This document shows, piece by piece, positions 23,789 to 37,140 of a stretch of DNA of 64,000 nucleotides (its first letter is position 1; each line of letters starts with the position of its first letter). The stretch is from contig NC_037253.1 of assembly GCF_000002425.4 (NCBI RefSeq), positions 16,508,407 to 16,572,406 of the forward strand, written 5' to 3'. The notes beneath the pieces are model-generated. The model searched no databases. It was given only the letters and a program-made list of their open reading frames with translations, and was not told where the DNA came from. This DNA is from Physcomitrium patens (taxonomy: Eukaryota; Streptophyta; Bryopsida; Funariales; Funariaceae). The translations under genes were made by a program, and so were the position numbers.

Positions 23789-25760
23789 TCATGGTGTCCT
23801 CTTATTGTGGATGCTATATCATTTCGAAGGCTCAATTGACCGGATTCGAACACTTCGACTTTCTGGTCTGGGGATTTAAATCGTGATATGTGTTGTGAGC
23901 ATCCCCATACAAGCGTGTCACCTGCATTCCGGAGGGACTTGAATTTTTTTTCTGGCTACATTTTAGGGTTCCAAAAGCGCACTTCAACTATGTGGGTTCT
24001 GCAATCAACTATATCCAGTGATCAAAGTTGCAAGCTTATTTCGAATGACGTCCATCTAAAGGCAAGTGTGATCTCAGATAGGTTCACAGCGATTAAATTT
24101 AGAAATGTAAATTTACTGGTCAGTGCCGTTCTGTTGTTATGATCTACACATTGGAGGACGATTATTGGAGCACTTTCATGAGCATCCAGTTAGTCCGGGC
24201 TACGCATTCCCATGTTGGAGCTTAAGACCTATGACGAGTCCGAGTTTGAGTACTCTGTTGCGGATGACGGAAACCTTGTAATGCTCAGACTGGGCACGCA
24301 GCTTGGCGATCGACGGAGTCTTTCTGGAGTTCTCGACTTGGTGTGAAGGGATTGTCAAACTGAGTCTTACCGCTGGGAAAAAATAGCTGCAATAGGTATC
24401 ATTCTACGCTAAAAGCTTGTTGCTGCAATTCATGATCTAATTTTCGCAATGGCTAAACTAAGTATTCAATATTGATTCTCGAGCCTGGTTTTAATGTTAG
24501 GAAATTTATTTTTAGTACATATTGACTCATACACGTAGACAAACTTATCAAGCTAGCTTCATAAAAGTTGCTTTCGTTGAAGACTACGAGTTTCTCATTG
24601 TCTGGTGAGCAGACATTTTCGTCGTAATTCGTGAAACATGTCAGCTATTATTCCATCGTGTCGGTGGTAAGGATGATAGTGCAATGAAGTTGTCTATCAT
24701 TCGATCACGCATATCGAAACATAAGTCCTATCATATTTAGAATTGAACATTTATCTTAAACAATTTTTTATGTAAAGGTAAAATTTTAGTAAAAGAATAT
24801 AATAGTTTTGTAGAATTATAAGCTGTAATCATGCCCATATCTATATAAATGTTTTTGGATAATGAGTTCCTTTGTATTCAAAGAGCAAACATTTTTGGTT
24901 TTGGCAGAAGACAAGGTGAAACAAAGATTCATTTATTGGCGATAAATAACCAACACAATAGAGGTATTTCAAACAGACTTGAATTCAAATTCTTTTGTTG
25001 AATAATCATATATGTTGCATCATGAACTTAAGACAATCTATTAGAATCCCAACCAAATTGCTATATAATTTTTTTAATACAAGTGTATCACTATGACATT
25101 TGGTAAAAATTGTCAAACCATAAATATTACCAATATTACTTGAGTTGAATTAATAGAGTTTGTTTTGGTATGAAAAGATAAGAATATTACATGCATCTAA
25201 AGTACACTAAATGATCAACATGTATTCGTGTAGTAATAAAGCAAATTAAGAAACAAATAAATAAATAAACTAAATTCTGATCAGGTGATATGAAGCAATT
25301 TCACCAAAGATTACAAAACTTATTATTAATCAGAATTTTTCTTTTACAAACAAATGCAACACAACATTAACTGTTCATCATTGTTAATAAAGTTTAGTTG
25401 TGTATTTATAAAATCAAATGAATATCTAGTATATATGAACAGCATAAATAGCTGAAAATTATAATTAAGGTGCATAAAAAGATATAATAAAAGATAAGTA
25501 TATATATATATATATATAAAGATATATTTGTTGTATATTTGAATGTCACGGTAGGTTCATACTTTGTCAATAATGACATAATAAAGATTGAAAACTAAAA
25601 ACCTATTCTAAGATTCAAGAATTATATAGAATAATGAATTTTAATTATTTGATGAAATAGTTCATGTGGTTTTAAGATGTTTTACTTATATATAACCTCA
25701 TAATTTACATGAAAATTAATTATGCATAGGAAATAAAAATAAGAATTATTATAAATGATT

Positions 25761-25798
<38 letters not shown>

Positions 25799-25890
25799 TA
25801 GAGAGTTGTTAATGCTATATCTCCAATTGATATTGCTACACCTTATATGATCTCTTTGTAGATAATTAGATATTGATATGCTTCTTTCTT

Positions 25891-25926
<36 letters not shown>

Positions 25927-28900
25927 CTTAAAGAAAAGATAGTGGTTGAAAGATAGATAATAAATATTTTATGAAAAAACAAATTTCATGCCATTTTTTG
26001 AAAAAAACACAATTCTTGCCTTGAAAACTATTTAATTCAAATCACTTATTTAATTTTCTATTATTATATATACTATATATAATTTAATTATTTCAAGTTT
26101 TTAAAAATATAAGAAATATTTTTATTTATTTATTTTATTTTTTGGGTCAATATTAGAATTAAATATTGGACTACCAAATGAACCCTAAGCATAGAAGTGT
26201 GCATTTTTAGTCAATTAAAGTCTTGTAGAGGTCATGTAGGGTATAGCAATAATTAAGGATATATTGTTAATAATTTTCTAAATTTAATGTAATGATCTTT
26301 TGTGCCATCTTATAATAATATCTTTATTCTTTCAAATTTTATTATTTAGCCAAGAAAAATAATTATTGCTTCTTATGTAATTAAAAAATAAAAATATATT
26401 TTTTTTAGTATCTATGTTAAAAATATAAAATTTTACTTAAATTTTTAGTTGTATTTTAGATTTGATTAGATTTTATTAATATATTATAAACTTTGTAATA
26501 ATTTTAAAATAAAATATATGATTTTTCTGAAATATTTTTGAAGTTTCTATAGTATTTAATCAACTAAATTCTTTTTTTTGTATTATTCTTGATCCATGTC
26601 CAACTTTTCTATCATAAATATATAATTGTGTATAATTATATTCAAATCTTATTTTAATAGAAATACATCAATTTGATGTGAATTCTTTCACAATATGAAA
26701 AAAAAAAATCAAAATCAAAACCTTTATGAATTATTATGTCAATTTTACTTTAACAAATATAAATGCATGAGTTGTATTAAATTCTCAAGTACATTGTTAG
26801 ATTTTTATTTTTTATTGTTATTATTGTTATTATTATTATTATTTTATCAATAGATCTTAGATAATAGAAGGTAAACCTTTCAATCTAAATGTATTGTATG
26901 ATGGTGGCATATCAAGGCAATTTTTTATGTGTAAGTTCTACAAAAATTTAATTTGCAAATGATACTGAATGTGAAGAATAAATCTATTGCTTAAAAAGTA
27001 TACTTCATTTAGATTTCTATATTTTGAGAAAAGTTTATAGATACATATGCTATTTTTTTCCCATTAAACAATGATGTGTTTTGCAACTCATCAAATCCAA
27101 ATTGCAATTTTCTACTTTTATCTATATATATATATAATTTTATCTTATTCAACATTATAATAATTAATTTTTACTTTTGAACTCATAAATCTTTAAATAT
27201 ATATATATATATATATTTTCACTTTGATATTATTAAGTAATCAATGCATTAACTATATTAGTATTTTGTGGACATTCTAGGTGTGATTTTAATATAGAAA
27301 TTTTAAATGTATTTATTAAAAAGAGTTTATCTCCTCTGCATAACAAGTTCAATTTGAAGTATAATCTTTATAGGTATAGTTTATTATAAAATATATTTAA
27401 AAATTAAAATAATTATATGAAAGACAATGCTTCTTTCCAAGAAATCTTGTTTAGAATTATAATAAATTTGTATCCATTTAATGATGTCAAATCATTCACA
27501 ATTATACAAATGATTTTGGATAATTTTTATTTTAAAGTCAAGATAGTGATTTTAAATTTTTTTTTTAAATTTATTTTGATGGTAAAAAATTGCTAATAAC
27601 CAATCATTTTGATTCTTTTTGTAGCATCAATTAAATATATTAGCTAGATGTTACTTATAGTTTCTTTAAAAATAATTAGATATTTTCAAATATTCAAACA
27701 AGTTAATATCATCAAGGTCGTAGACATAAATGAAATAAATTTGTTGATTATTACTTAAAATACTTAAAATATTTTTAAAAATATATTATTATTTATATTT
27801 ATTTTATAATTGATGATAGATTATTTGAATTGAGATATAATTTTATTATTATTAATATTAGAATTATAGTATTTAATATTAATAATATAAATTTAAAAAA
27901 ATATTAATTAAGATAGTACAATAGATGCATGATTAATGTTTTATCACCAAAACATTGTAATATTTAAAATCTAATATATGTATTTTTATAAAAATATGCT
28001 AAGTGTTACTTAGATTTTTGAGGTTATTGATAAGAATGGAGAAAGACCTTGTAAGTCTAGACACAACATACATGATGATTGAAAAAAAAATAAGGCTCAA
28101 TTAATTACCTAGTCAGAATCACATAGCCTTGAGCCAAATACTATCTAACTTGTGGTGCTACTGCTTGGAACCTCCTAAATATTGTGCTAATTCTTGACTA
28201 TCATGTTGTGCTTTTCCCAACCTTTAAATATCCCTCAACCTTACTATGTCCTTGTTAATTTTGGCAACCTTGTAATTTAGCATCTTATCTCTTTGCTTAT
28301 TACTCTTTTGATGTTGTGCTGTCATAGTACCTTGGCAGGTAACATTTGCGAGCAAGTATAAGCTCCTTGAATGGTTAACACTATTGCAAGCAGATATAGT
28401 TACTGAAGGTCGATAGTACCTTCATTTAGAAGAAATTTTTAATGCATAAATTTTATAAAAAAAACTCTAGTTATATTAGATGCTAAATTCAGATAATTAA
28501 TTAATTAATTAATTAATATAATCTTATTTATGAAGATTTATTATTATATACAAAAAAATTAATATAGTGATAAATTATTTTTTATACATAAATCAACAAT
28601 ATTTTTTGTAATTTATCAAATTTATAGTATAATTACAAAATATATATATTATATTACATCTTATAAAAAAATTATTATATTATGTATATATATATATATA
28701 TATATATATGATTTTACATAATTTATATTCCTAATTAATATTTCTTGCTAAGTTGATAATATTTGCAAGAATTAAAGTTGTTTCTAAATCATGAACCTAT
28801 AACTTTGATTTTTTCATAATAAATAAATAAATAAATAAATAAATAAAACTACAATTCAAATGAAGAATATAATAAAAATTTGAAGAAAAAATATAATTAT

Positions 28901-29148
28901 ATTATTTGCAGCATAGAATGTTGTAAATGGAATGGCTTATATTACAAATATCTCAATATACATAAAAAAATAAAAATAAAATAGAAAAGTAGGTGCTATC
29001 CAAACAAAAGCTAGCTATTATACTCTATCATTGTATTCTATCATTATCTATAATGATAAAAATTTATAGGAATCCAAGAATCAAGTAAAATGTACATGAG
29101 TTTCTAATAGAAGTCTACAAAATTTTAACTCCAAAACAATATATATGC
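23789..29148. other. PNPase 3' region passing into an AT-rich desert
   Basis: About 23.8-24.6 kb is GC-balanced and probably 3' UTR or its remnants; a 44-codon frame at 24212-24346 has no recognisable match. From 24.6 kb the DNA is very AT-rich with no coding signal. It has (AT)n tracts near 25500-25519, 25765-25795, 25897-25924 and 28684-28709, and ATTA or AAAT tandem units near 28499-28518 and 28820-28847. The block 28020-28430 is richer in GC than its surroundings and may be an old repeat fragment, but I cannot name it. Confidence 0.6.
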
Positions 29149-29630
29149 TTATGTGCAAATAAAGACACACAACATAATCAATGTTCTACTATGAAACAAC
29201 CATCTACTATTTGTAGCAAAAAATGTTGCAAGCACTAGAAACGCCATAATTAATAATTTGATCAATATATTTAATGATGGTTCCAAAGTATCCTTTAATG
29301 GATCTTTGAATATATCTCCTATCACAACTACCTTATATGCATTTGATTTCTTTGGCATTAGACTCTTTGCATGCTCTAAAGCACTTGCCTCAATTGAACT
29401 TCTTTGTATTGTTCCACATTCCTGTCATATTTAATGTTCATATTGTGATTTGTCATATTTCCATATACATTGTCATCTCATCAACTCTCCTTTCTTTGCC
29501 GCCTTAACATTTTGTACAAAACCAATCTATTTCACATCCACTCAAATGCAGTTCCAATACCAAAACACTTATCAAAGTGTCTATGCCAAATAATGTCCCT
29601 ACAATCAATGGCATAATCATTATCAATACG
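29149..29630 (-). pseudogene. Decayed fragment of vacuolar H+-pyrophosphatase (C-terminal part)
   Basis: On the minus strand, pieces match the last 90 or so residues of plant type I proton-pumping pyrophosphatase. MPLIVGTLFGIDTL (about 29577-29620) corresponds to the conserved TPLIVGTLFGVETL. Farther on come [12 protein letters not shown] and then [17 protein letters not shown] with a following FFAT (about 29190-29390), corresponding to [18 protein letters not shown] and FFATHGG. The pieces are in the right order but in different frames, with in-frame stops and about 85 bases more than expected between them. The intact protein is about 760 residues with 16 membrane helices; nothing upstream is recognisable. 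It lies alone in an AT-rich desert, so it is a dead copy of a gene located elsewhere. Confidence 0.85.
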
Positions 29631-29649
29631 CTTAGCAAAACCACCTCTT

Positions 29650-30225
29650 TTATTGATAATAATTTCATATTAGTAATAAAATCTTGTTTAAATTATAAAA
29701 TTTTCATCTACTATGGTTATAAGTTAATTATAATACTCCTATACATGTATATATAAGTATAAAGATATATATTATTATTTAATTCTATTTAATATTTAAA
29801 ATTACTTAATTTTTGACATATTTTAATTCACTATCACATGTTCATAATAATTTTGTTATTTTATAATCTTTCTATAGTTTATTCTTTTGAATGCTATGCC
29901 TTATCTAATATAGGAATCAATATTACAATTTTTACCATGAGCATATAAAAGATCTTTTAGGTGATTTTTATAAATTATTAAACAAACCAAATAATCTTTT
30001 AAATTGAACATATTATTGGCAATGTTAATATCTTATTTTGTACAAAAACTTCATCCCAAATTTAACTCCATAAAAACTTGATTCAATTATCATTTAATTC
30101 CTTTGTTAACAAAAACATTTGTTTATTTCTTTCAACATTTACCCTTGTGTGATTTATATGATGCATGTATAAATATATTTATGTATATACACATTCACCA
30201 AGATTGTTATTTTTATAATACTTAG

Positions 30226-30266
<41 letters not shown>

Positions 30267-30800
30267 TTTCCAACTTAATCCTAATATCATTTAATCTGTT
30301 ATGTTTGGTAGAGATGAAGAATTTAGAAACAAAGGAATTTAAGTATCTAAATTTCTAAATACTAATTTCTTTTAAATTATAATTTAGAGTGGCTCATTCT
30401 CATAAAAGTTCTCATTTTTCTTGTTCTCATTCATTTTCTACTTGAATCATTCTAGGCATGTGAAACTTAGAAAATGATGACAGAAGAAGGCAATACGTAA
30501 TTTTTTCTATAACAATCCTTCATGATCTGTATTCTCATGTGTACATTCCTTCATGCTACGGTAGGTGCAAATGGAGTTGTGAATGACTGCATTCAGTTAA
30601 TTTTTATGTTAGGATTTCACATATTTGTACAGTTACATGTGTAATCTAGTTTTATCACCGATTACTTCTTTATTATACAAAAATGTAGATGAAACTGTTT
30701 CACGGGAAGTTATTCCACACTAGGGAATATGAAGGAGCATTCAAATTTTCTCTGGCCGTTTTTGTTTGCCTTTTCGGTTGTTCAAAGTCATTTTACAAAG
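29650..30800. other. AT-rich intergenic DNA
   Basis: No coding signal. An (AT)n tract lies near 30239-30266. GC content rises again from about 30.4 kb toward the 3' side of the next gene. Confidence 0.55.
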
Positions 30801-30839
30801 TCGTATCAGAAATATATAGTAGTGTGTTGGATATAGACT

Positions 30840-32746
30840 AGGTTTTCAGTTCCAGCAATTAAAATAAGAAAAAATGGTTCGACTTACCTTGCAAAGTAGT
30901 AATAAGTAAAAAGGCGAAGCTATCACATCCAAACTAGACCTGCCACACGACACACACACATGCCTCAAATGCTTCAAGTAGAAAATGGGGATTTGCACCA
31001 AAAGACAAAATTTGTAGAACATACCACTCAAAGACTCGGTAATCAGGTTAATGATATGCTTCAAGTTAGGAATGGCAAAACAACCATACGATTATAGAAG
31101 TGGATATTCAATAACAACGATGAATAGTAGAGGGTGTGAAAGTGGCCTTTGAAAACACACTTAACTAAGACACACTTTCAAAGTGGGTCAGTCTTGGTTA
31201 AGTAGGTTTCCACCACGCAAATAGACAAAATTTAGTGAATCTTTAGATATAAAGATGTGCGAGGCTCAGCTTACCAAAGAGCGAGAAGACTCCAAGAGAT
31301 ATGTCGTCTTCAAGACATGCGCTTCATAAAACTGGATTAAAAACCTCTTACCTTGAGAACTCAAAGACCCAACAGAGCAGGAAAACCGCTTGATGGAATG
31401 ATTCAGTTGATGGTAGGCCGTGGGATGCAGCAAGCTCCTCTGATTTCCGATTCCTCGAAAGGTATACATGCAGGCACTGCCCGGACATCATTATTATTCG
31501 AATTGAAAACGAGAAATTTGAGTACAAAACATGGCTTATGAGGCAACTGTAGTATCCACAAGTACCATCCAGAATGACCTACTGAAACACTTACACCACG
31601 GTTGATATTTACTCAGATATTTGGAGTTTCCATAATTCAACTTCAACAAACAAAAAGCTCTCATTAAACTTAAGAAATAAAAGCATACCAATACTTCTGC
31701 TGCAATACAAGATAATAGCATCTTAAGAACTTCCCATTATAGCATAGTATTAGTAACGACCCTACAATGAAATCATATGCAAGCCGGATACAAAGAACCA
31801 AACTGAATTTTCTCCTCACAACGGAAAGTCCTAATTAACAAGGTCCTAATTGACACTTCACACCTGACATAATTCCAAACAGTATGGCAGAAGCGTCCTC
31901 AGAGAATCAACTTCGAAATTCTTGAGCAAGTTGAAACACCTACCTAGCTGCCAGTATCAATGACGGGGCATTAGCCCGTTCCCCCTCAATATTCGTTTAA
32001 CATTAAAACAAGAGAACCTAAGGATTTAGTTGTATTATCATAATGTTATTCCACAACTGTAAGAGACCCAGGTCGGAGGCGGCCTTAAGTTATCAACCAA
32101 AAGTGATAATACCTGAGCATAAGATGTGAGCTAAAAATGCATGGTTCAGGTTTTCTGCAACTTAGCAACCCTCATCTTTGATACTTCAATGAAGTAAGTA
32201 ATTAACAGGCGGTGTTCAACTTACAAAACCGATCATGTTTTATAACGACTCCCAACTTGGGTTACAAAATTACCAAAATTAACACCAGGTTGCTAAACCA
32301 ACTTTCATAATGAAATTTAGACCCTTACATTAATTCTGCAACTCACTAGAATTATCTAAACGCCTTTCAAGCAACAAATTCGGTGGCCGCGACTCATTAG
32401 ACCACATTCAGGGCTCTTCAACACATGCACCTAACAACCCATTGCAACGCATTCCTCCAGTTTGGATAGCTTTACTATGATCCACTACTTTTTCAACTAC
32501 CGGCTACACAGCTTTTCATCTCTTGAACTCCTTAGTAAAAAAGCACCAATTTTCTTCAGTCTCCTCAAAGTCATGTGGTTTGCTGTTCCTTTCCGATATT
32601 TCCATCTTGTAGAGGTGAGTAATTTAAACTCCGTTCCTTGCTTCATTTTCCAGCGTTGATTAACAACTAAAGCATACAGCAACCTGCAACAATCCCCTCT
32701 CCCGTTCCATTACCTGGTCGGAAGTCAGAACAGCCGCTAGACACCT
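30840..32746 (-). other. Probable spliced 3' UTR or downstream transcribed region of the CCCH gene
   Basis: This moderate-GC stretch has no long frame, yet on the minus strand it carries donor-like sites: CCAG|GTAATG ending at 32714, just 33 nt after the CCCH stop codon, CAAG|GTAAGA near 31352, TTTG|GTAAGC near 31275 and CAAG|GTAAGT at 30888. These suggest one or more introns in the 3' UTR, or a noncoding transcript. Exon borders cannot be fixed without transcripts. Confidence 0.4.
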
Positions 32747-34403
32747 TCAGCTCCGATATGGATCCCTCAAGTCCTCGGCCCCATGGGCAAAATGACAGCG
32801 TTCTCCAAACGTACACGTACCCTTCGAAAAATTCTCGCACAACTTAGTCTTGAAATTGTGAGAGACAGCACCAGCTGGGGGACGAGCTGGAACGCTGTCA
32901 CGATGTATTAGCACGTGCCTCACCATTTGACTAGCTTGCTTGATCTGTTCGAAAGACCCCTCCATTTCCACGTTCCTCAACCCCGCGTCAGTCTCATGCT
33001 CCTTAATCGAGAGCTTGGCACCAGTGAGCCGACAAATCTGCTTGGCATTAATACCACCCTTGCCTATGATAGCTCCAGCCAAGGATGCCTCAATGCTAAT
33101 CTTCGCCGTAGACGAGGCCCCAAAAGAGTTCGCGGCAGCCATGCCAGGAGGAGTGGGTTCCCGATAAGATCCAAACCGACTTGCTTCTCTGTCACGACCA
33201 CCAGGCCCCCCGCTTCCAAACCTCCCACCATTAGTACCATACATTCCTGATCCACTACCACCACGATAAGATGCAGACGAAGGACCTTGGTCTCTTGAGT
33301 AATCTTGCCGCGCGTAAGAATCCCTCTCTACAGAAGGTGTATTAAAATTATTGCTCGACTTTCGAAGCTCCTTCTCTCCATGCGCGAAGTGACATTTATC
33401 AGAAAAGCGGCAGCCCTCAGGTGTATCAAACCGATTACAAAGTCGAGTCTTAAAACCACCGAGGTTGGCACCCTGGTCATCTAGTCCTACCCCGCCGACA
33501 ACCTTGCGTGCGCCACCGCCACCCATACTACTAATGTTGGCAAGAGGGGCAAGGCCGCCCATGCTTTGCACACCCCCAGGTACAAAATGTAGAAAGTGAC
33601 AGCCTTCACCGTATGGACAACCAGATGTGCTGCAAAACCACCAAACACCAAGATGTATTTCAGAGAGAAGACACGATAATCAAAAAAGAAGCAATGGACG
33701 TTATTGACTCAGACCTCCGACCAATTTGGTATGCATGATGCATCAAACTTTACAGCGAGAGCACAAAAGGTCGAATTGTCAAACTCTAGCGTTTTGGTAC
33801 AAAATTTCGACCGCTTTTATAAAATTTGGGAGGTAAACTTCAAAAACGAAATTCAAACCACAAAAAACCTCACTCAAAAAAAACCAAACTGAACAAAACA
33901 AGAGGGGTGGTGGGCGAAGGGACAAAAAAAATACATATATAGTTGGAACAATGCCGTGTCGGTGTCTCAGTGTTTTGAGGAAGGGAGTTAATTGGCAAAA
34001 TCCTTCTCCGGTACGTTTAGGTTCAACCATTCATAATTAAAACTCAAGCTTAAAATCACATTTACCTGAAAAACTTAGTGCAAGGCTTAGTCCTGTTGCC
34101 TGAGCTGCCATCCTTGTTGTCTACATTATCCAATACAATGATATTATTAGTATTACTCACGTGATTTACAGGAACATGGTAGGTTTTGTTCGTTTTTCGT
34201 GAGACCGCGCACAGAGGGGAAGAGGTCTTCGCGCTACTCATACGCTACGCATGGGCACCGCAATGACCTGAACAATGGGAACAAGGCAGAACGGGGGACT
34301 TACAATCATCTCCTCCGCCATGCCCACTGTTTGTTCCATTACTGCCATTTAGTGGTCCTGACTCTGGTCGCGGCCTTTTACGAGGCGGTCCGTACGGATC
34401 CAT
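32747..34403 (-). CDS. CCCH zinc-finger/KH-domain RNA-binding protein
   Basis: Three exons, 34403-34304, 34120-34066 and 33629-32747, join in phase to 345 residues. Zinc finger 1 (TKPCTKFFS, then CPYGEGCHFLH, C-X8-C-X5-C-X3-H) is split by the second intron. Zinc finger 2 (LCNRFDTPEGCRFSDKC) is also C-X8-C-X5-C-X3-H. A KH domain with the GKGG loop (AGAIIGKGGINAKQI) follows. Zinc finger 3 (LCENFSKGTCTFGERC) is C-X7-C-X5-C-X3-H and lies near the C terminus. This CCCH-CCCH-KH-CCCH order is the plant C3H14/C3H52 type, whose members bind mRNA and act in post-transcriptional control. The N terminus (MDPYGPPRKRPRPE) contains a likely nuclear localisation signal. A Gly/Ser/Arg-rich linker separates finger 2 from KH. 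All zinc and KH loop residues are intact. Confidence 0.95.
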
Positions 34404-35159
34404 ATCCAGGTTGGAAGCTAAAACCCTATTAGAAAAATCACACATCAAGTCAGCAGCAAAAATTACAGTCACCATGCAATATCACAGCGCTGCAAATGGA
34501 GCATGAAAGCATAAGCAGCTGTATCCACTTCCAACGGAGAAACCACGCACAATGCCCCACAAAGCCGCAAAAAAGAAATACTCCATCAGTTTGAAAAGCA
34601 AAAAGAACCTCACTGCTCTTACAAACCGAGGCGCGCGAACCCAACTCCCAACCGCAACGCAGGTGGCAAATACAATAGCTCACGACGCCTTTCCTCGAAA
34701 GAATGCTAACACAGAACCCAAGCCGGCAGCGCGGGGCCAAAGACAAAGCTTTATTATTAAGAAATAAAACTATAAAAAAAGACGTCAAACCCAAATTAAA
34801 AATATATTATCTATACCCACAAAGCAGACCTAAACTAGAGCTGAATAGCGTACACACTCTCGTCTCGCACCCCCGTTCCCTCCAACCTACACACTACGTC
34901 AGAAAATAAAATAAACCCCAAACACAAACACACCCACACACACACACTCGCGCACCACACCGAGGTAGAAACAACGATGGGTAGCGAGCGGGGGAGGAAG
35001 GCGAAGGGGGAGTGTTAGGGCGTAGAGCAGCGACAACACTTGACTACAACTACGTTGCAAACACCCCAGCCACCCACGCACGCGCACACATGCACACACC
35101 AGCACTGCAGCGATTAGGCGGGAACGGCGATGGCGGGATGCGTTAGGGCAGCCACGCAA

Positions 35160-35195
<36 letters not shown>

Positions 35196-35320
35196 TTCCT
35201 TCTTCCTTGCTTTCTTTCTTTCTTTCTGCTGAACGATTCTTCTTCTAATCATGGAAACTGGCCTCAGCAGCGACAGAGTAGTCAGTCAGTCCAGTTCAGT
35301 CCGTCTTCGTAGCCAGCAGT
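34404..35320 (-). promoter_or_regulatory. 5' leader and promoter region of the CCCH gene
   Basis: Upstream of the CCCH start codon (minus strand). No coding frame is convincing. A (GA)n tract (about 35163-35191 as read on the plus strand, CT on the transcribed strand) and nearby CTTT repeats are typical of plant core promoters and 5' leaders. CA-rich repeats occur near 34918-34945 and 35085-35100. Confidence 0.5.
35163..35191. repeat. (GA)n microsatellite in the CCCH promoter/leader
   Basis: About fourteen GA units, followed by CTTT-type repeats to about 35225. Confidence 0.9.
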
Positions 35321-35389
35321 AGCAGCAGTAATAGCAGTAGCAGTAGTGGCATGGAAAGATGACATGAAGTGGCGTGGCTGGTCTCTCCC

Positions 35390-35640
35390 TCTCTCTCCCT
35401 TCAGTCTGGCTGGCTTCGCTGGCTGGCCCTGCTGCAACCCCCCTCCCCCCTTTTCCTCGGGACTTGTGGGTTCCCTCCCTCGCTTCCTTTCGCTTCCTGC
35501 ACCCCCCCACCCCCCACCCCCCCTCCCCCCTTTGTTGTGTTGTGTTGTGCTTGCTGGGGCTGTGGCTTGGATGGGGGGTGCGTTGCCGCTTCTCTCTCCT
35601 CCTTCCCCTCCCCCCTGCACCCCCTTCACCGCCTTGGTGG
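35390..35640. other. Strand-asymmetric C-rich block
   Basis: Plus strand is dominated by CCC/CCT/CTC runs, including a long CCCACCCCC stretch near 35500-35530. Overlapping Pro-rich or Gly-rich frames result on both strands and are not taken as genes. Confidence 0.6.
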
Positions 35641-35717
35641 GCTCGCCCTTCCCTTCTGGATGAACGACAACAGCAGCAGGGCAGGGCATGGGCTTGCTTC
35701 TTCATCTGTTGTGTTCC

Positions 35718-35763
35718 ATCCATCCATCCATCCATCCATCCATCCATCCATCCATCCATCCAT
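35718..35763. repeat. (CCAT)n tetranucleotide repeat
   Basis: About eleven CCAT units; the frames Ile-His-Pro-Ser and Met-Asp-Gly-Trp through it are artefacts of the repeat. Confidence 0.95.
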
Positions 35764-35880
35764 TGGAACTATATATCCTCTTCGTTCGTTTTTTCGTTCG
35801 TTCGTTGCCCTCGTGGCAGAGAGCGTCTGCCACGTCGGAATTTTATCTGCTCCTGTGGTGCTGTTAGAGGATTAGTTTAA

Positions 35881-37140
35881 GGCTAACATATCCCCTCAAT
35901 CAGACTTGACCATGGTCAATTTTCTTCATGTACTTGTGAATGAATGAATGAATGAATGAATTTTGGGCAATTTTAATCTTTATTTATTTTTGCTGTTGTT
36001 GTTATGTGTCTACTTTTGTCCACATCCTCTCACACAAATTAGAACTTAGGATTTGAGTGAAGCAAGGGGCAATAGAGCCTTGAACAATGTTGAGGGAGGG
36101 CTAAGACAAATGGTTAAGGAGAAGCAATTAAGCAATACAAAGAAGAGTCAAAACATAATAATAGAGTGAAGAGTCTCTCATACACAAACACAAGTGGTTG
36201 GATTCAATCCTAGCTACTGGTTGTTGTCATCATAATCTACTAACACCATCTTTCCTAATTCTTGACTTTGATGTCTGATGTCACATTATTTGTATTAATC
36301 TTAGTTCTACTTAACCAATGGTAACAAGTTGGGTAGAATCAAAACTTGTACTATGGATGGATAAAATTCCATAGTAAAAGTCAAGTTTTGAAGGATGTCC
36401 TATAGAACTAGTTGTTGGACGGCCTTCTTTTTTTTGTTTTGTTTTGTTTTTGCATTGGATTTGTTAGGCATGAGTAAAAAAGCCTTAGGATAATATATTT
36501 TGTATTACGTATTTTGGTACCTTCTTATCTTTGAATTATCCAAGTTTAATTTATTCTTCTATCTCTTTGTATTTTTTCCTCGTTTCTTTTCATATCATTT
36601 TACACAATCTTCTTTCTTAATATATGAGATGCATGCTTTTTTCATCCATCCAAAGGTTATATATTTGTCCATGTATCCATCTTTAGATTGTATTGCAATT
36701 TTTGACATATCAATCACTTGCTTTGACATTTTATTTTCTAAACAAAAGAACATATTTTTTTTTACACCTCAATAACTTATTTTAACGTGTTATTTTCTAT
36801 AAAATTGTACCATGCTGATAATGTTGTATACATAATAAATAAATATTTTTTGTTTCAAAATCCAAATATTAATATTTTGTTGTCATTAGTGATTTTATTT
36901 GGTTTTATGTAAAATATTATAAAATATACATGCAATATGAATGTTTTATTTATTTAATTATTTATTATATGCCAAATTGTAAGAATTATTTGTTTCTGCA
37001 AACACATTATTTTGTTGCTTTAGAATGATTAATATAAAACCCATCATCATAAATTTTCTTTCAAACATAGCAGTTTATAAGATTTTCATTGTCTTTGATT
37101 TGAGTCGTTATTTAGGTTTGTATTTGTGTTCTTACTTATT
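35881..37140. other. AT-rich intergenic DNA
   Basis: Contains a (GAAT)n run near 35936-35960. Nothing in it looks coding. The block 36030-36480 is less AT-rich and may be an old repeat. Confidence 0.5.

Noticed and set aside
24212..24346. 44-codon frame after PNPase with mixed residues
   Set aside because: Too short, no known match, and PNPase already has a clear stop at 23788; probably 3' UTR.
35282..35880. Several overlapping Pro-, Gly- and Trp-Met-Asp-Gly-rich frames on both strands
   Set aside because: They come from the C-rich block and (CCAT)n repeat; up to four frames overlap, which is not gene-like.
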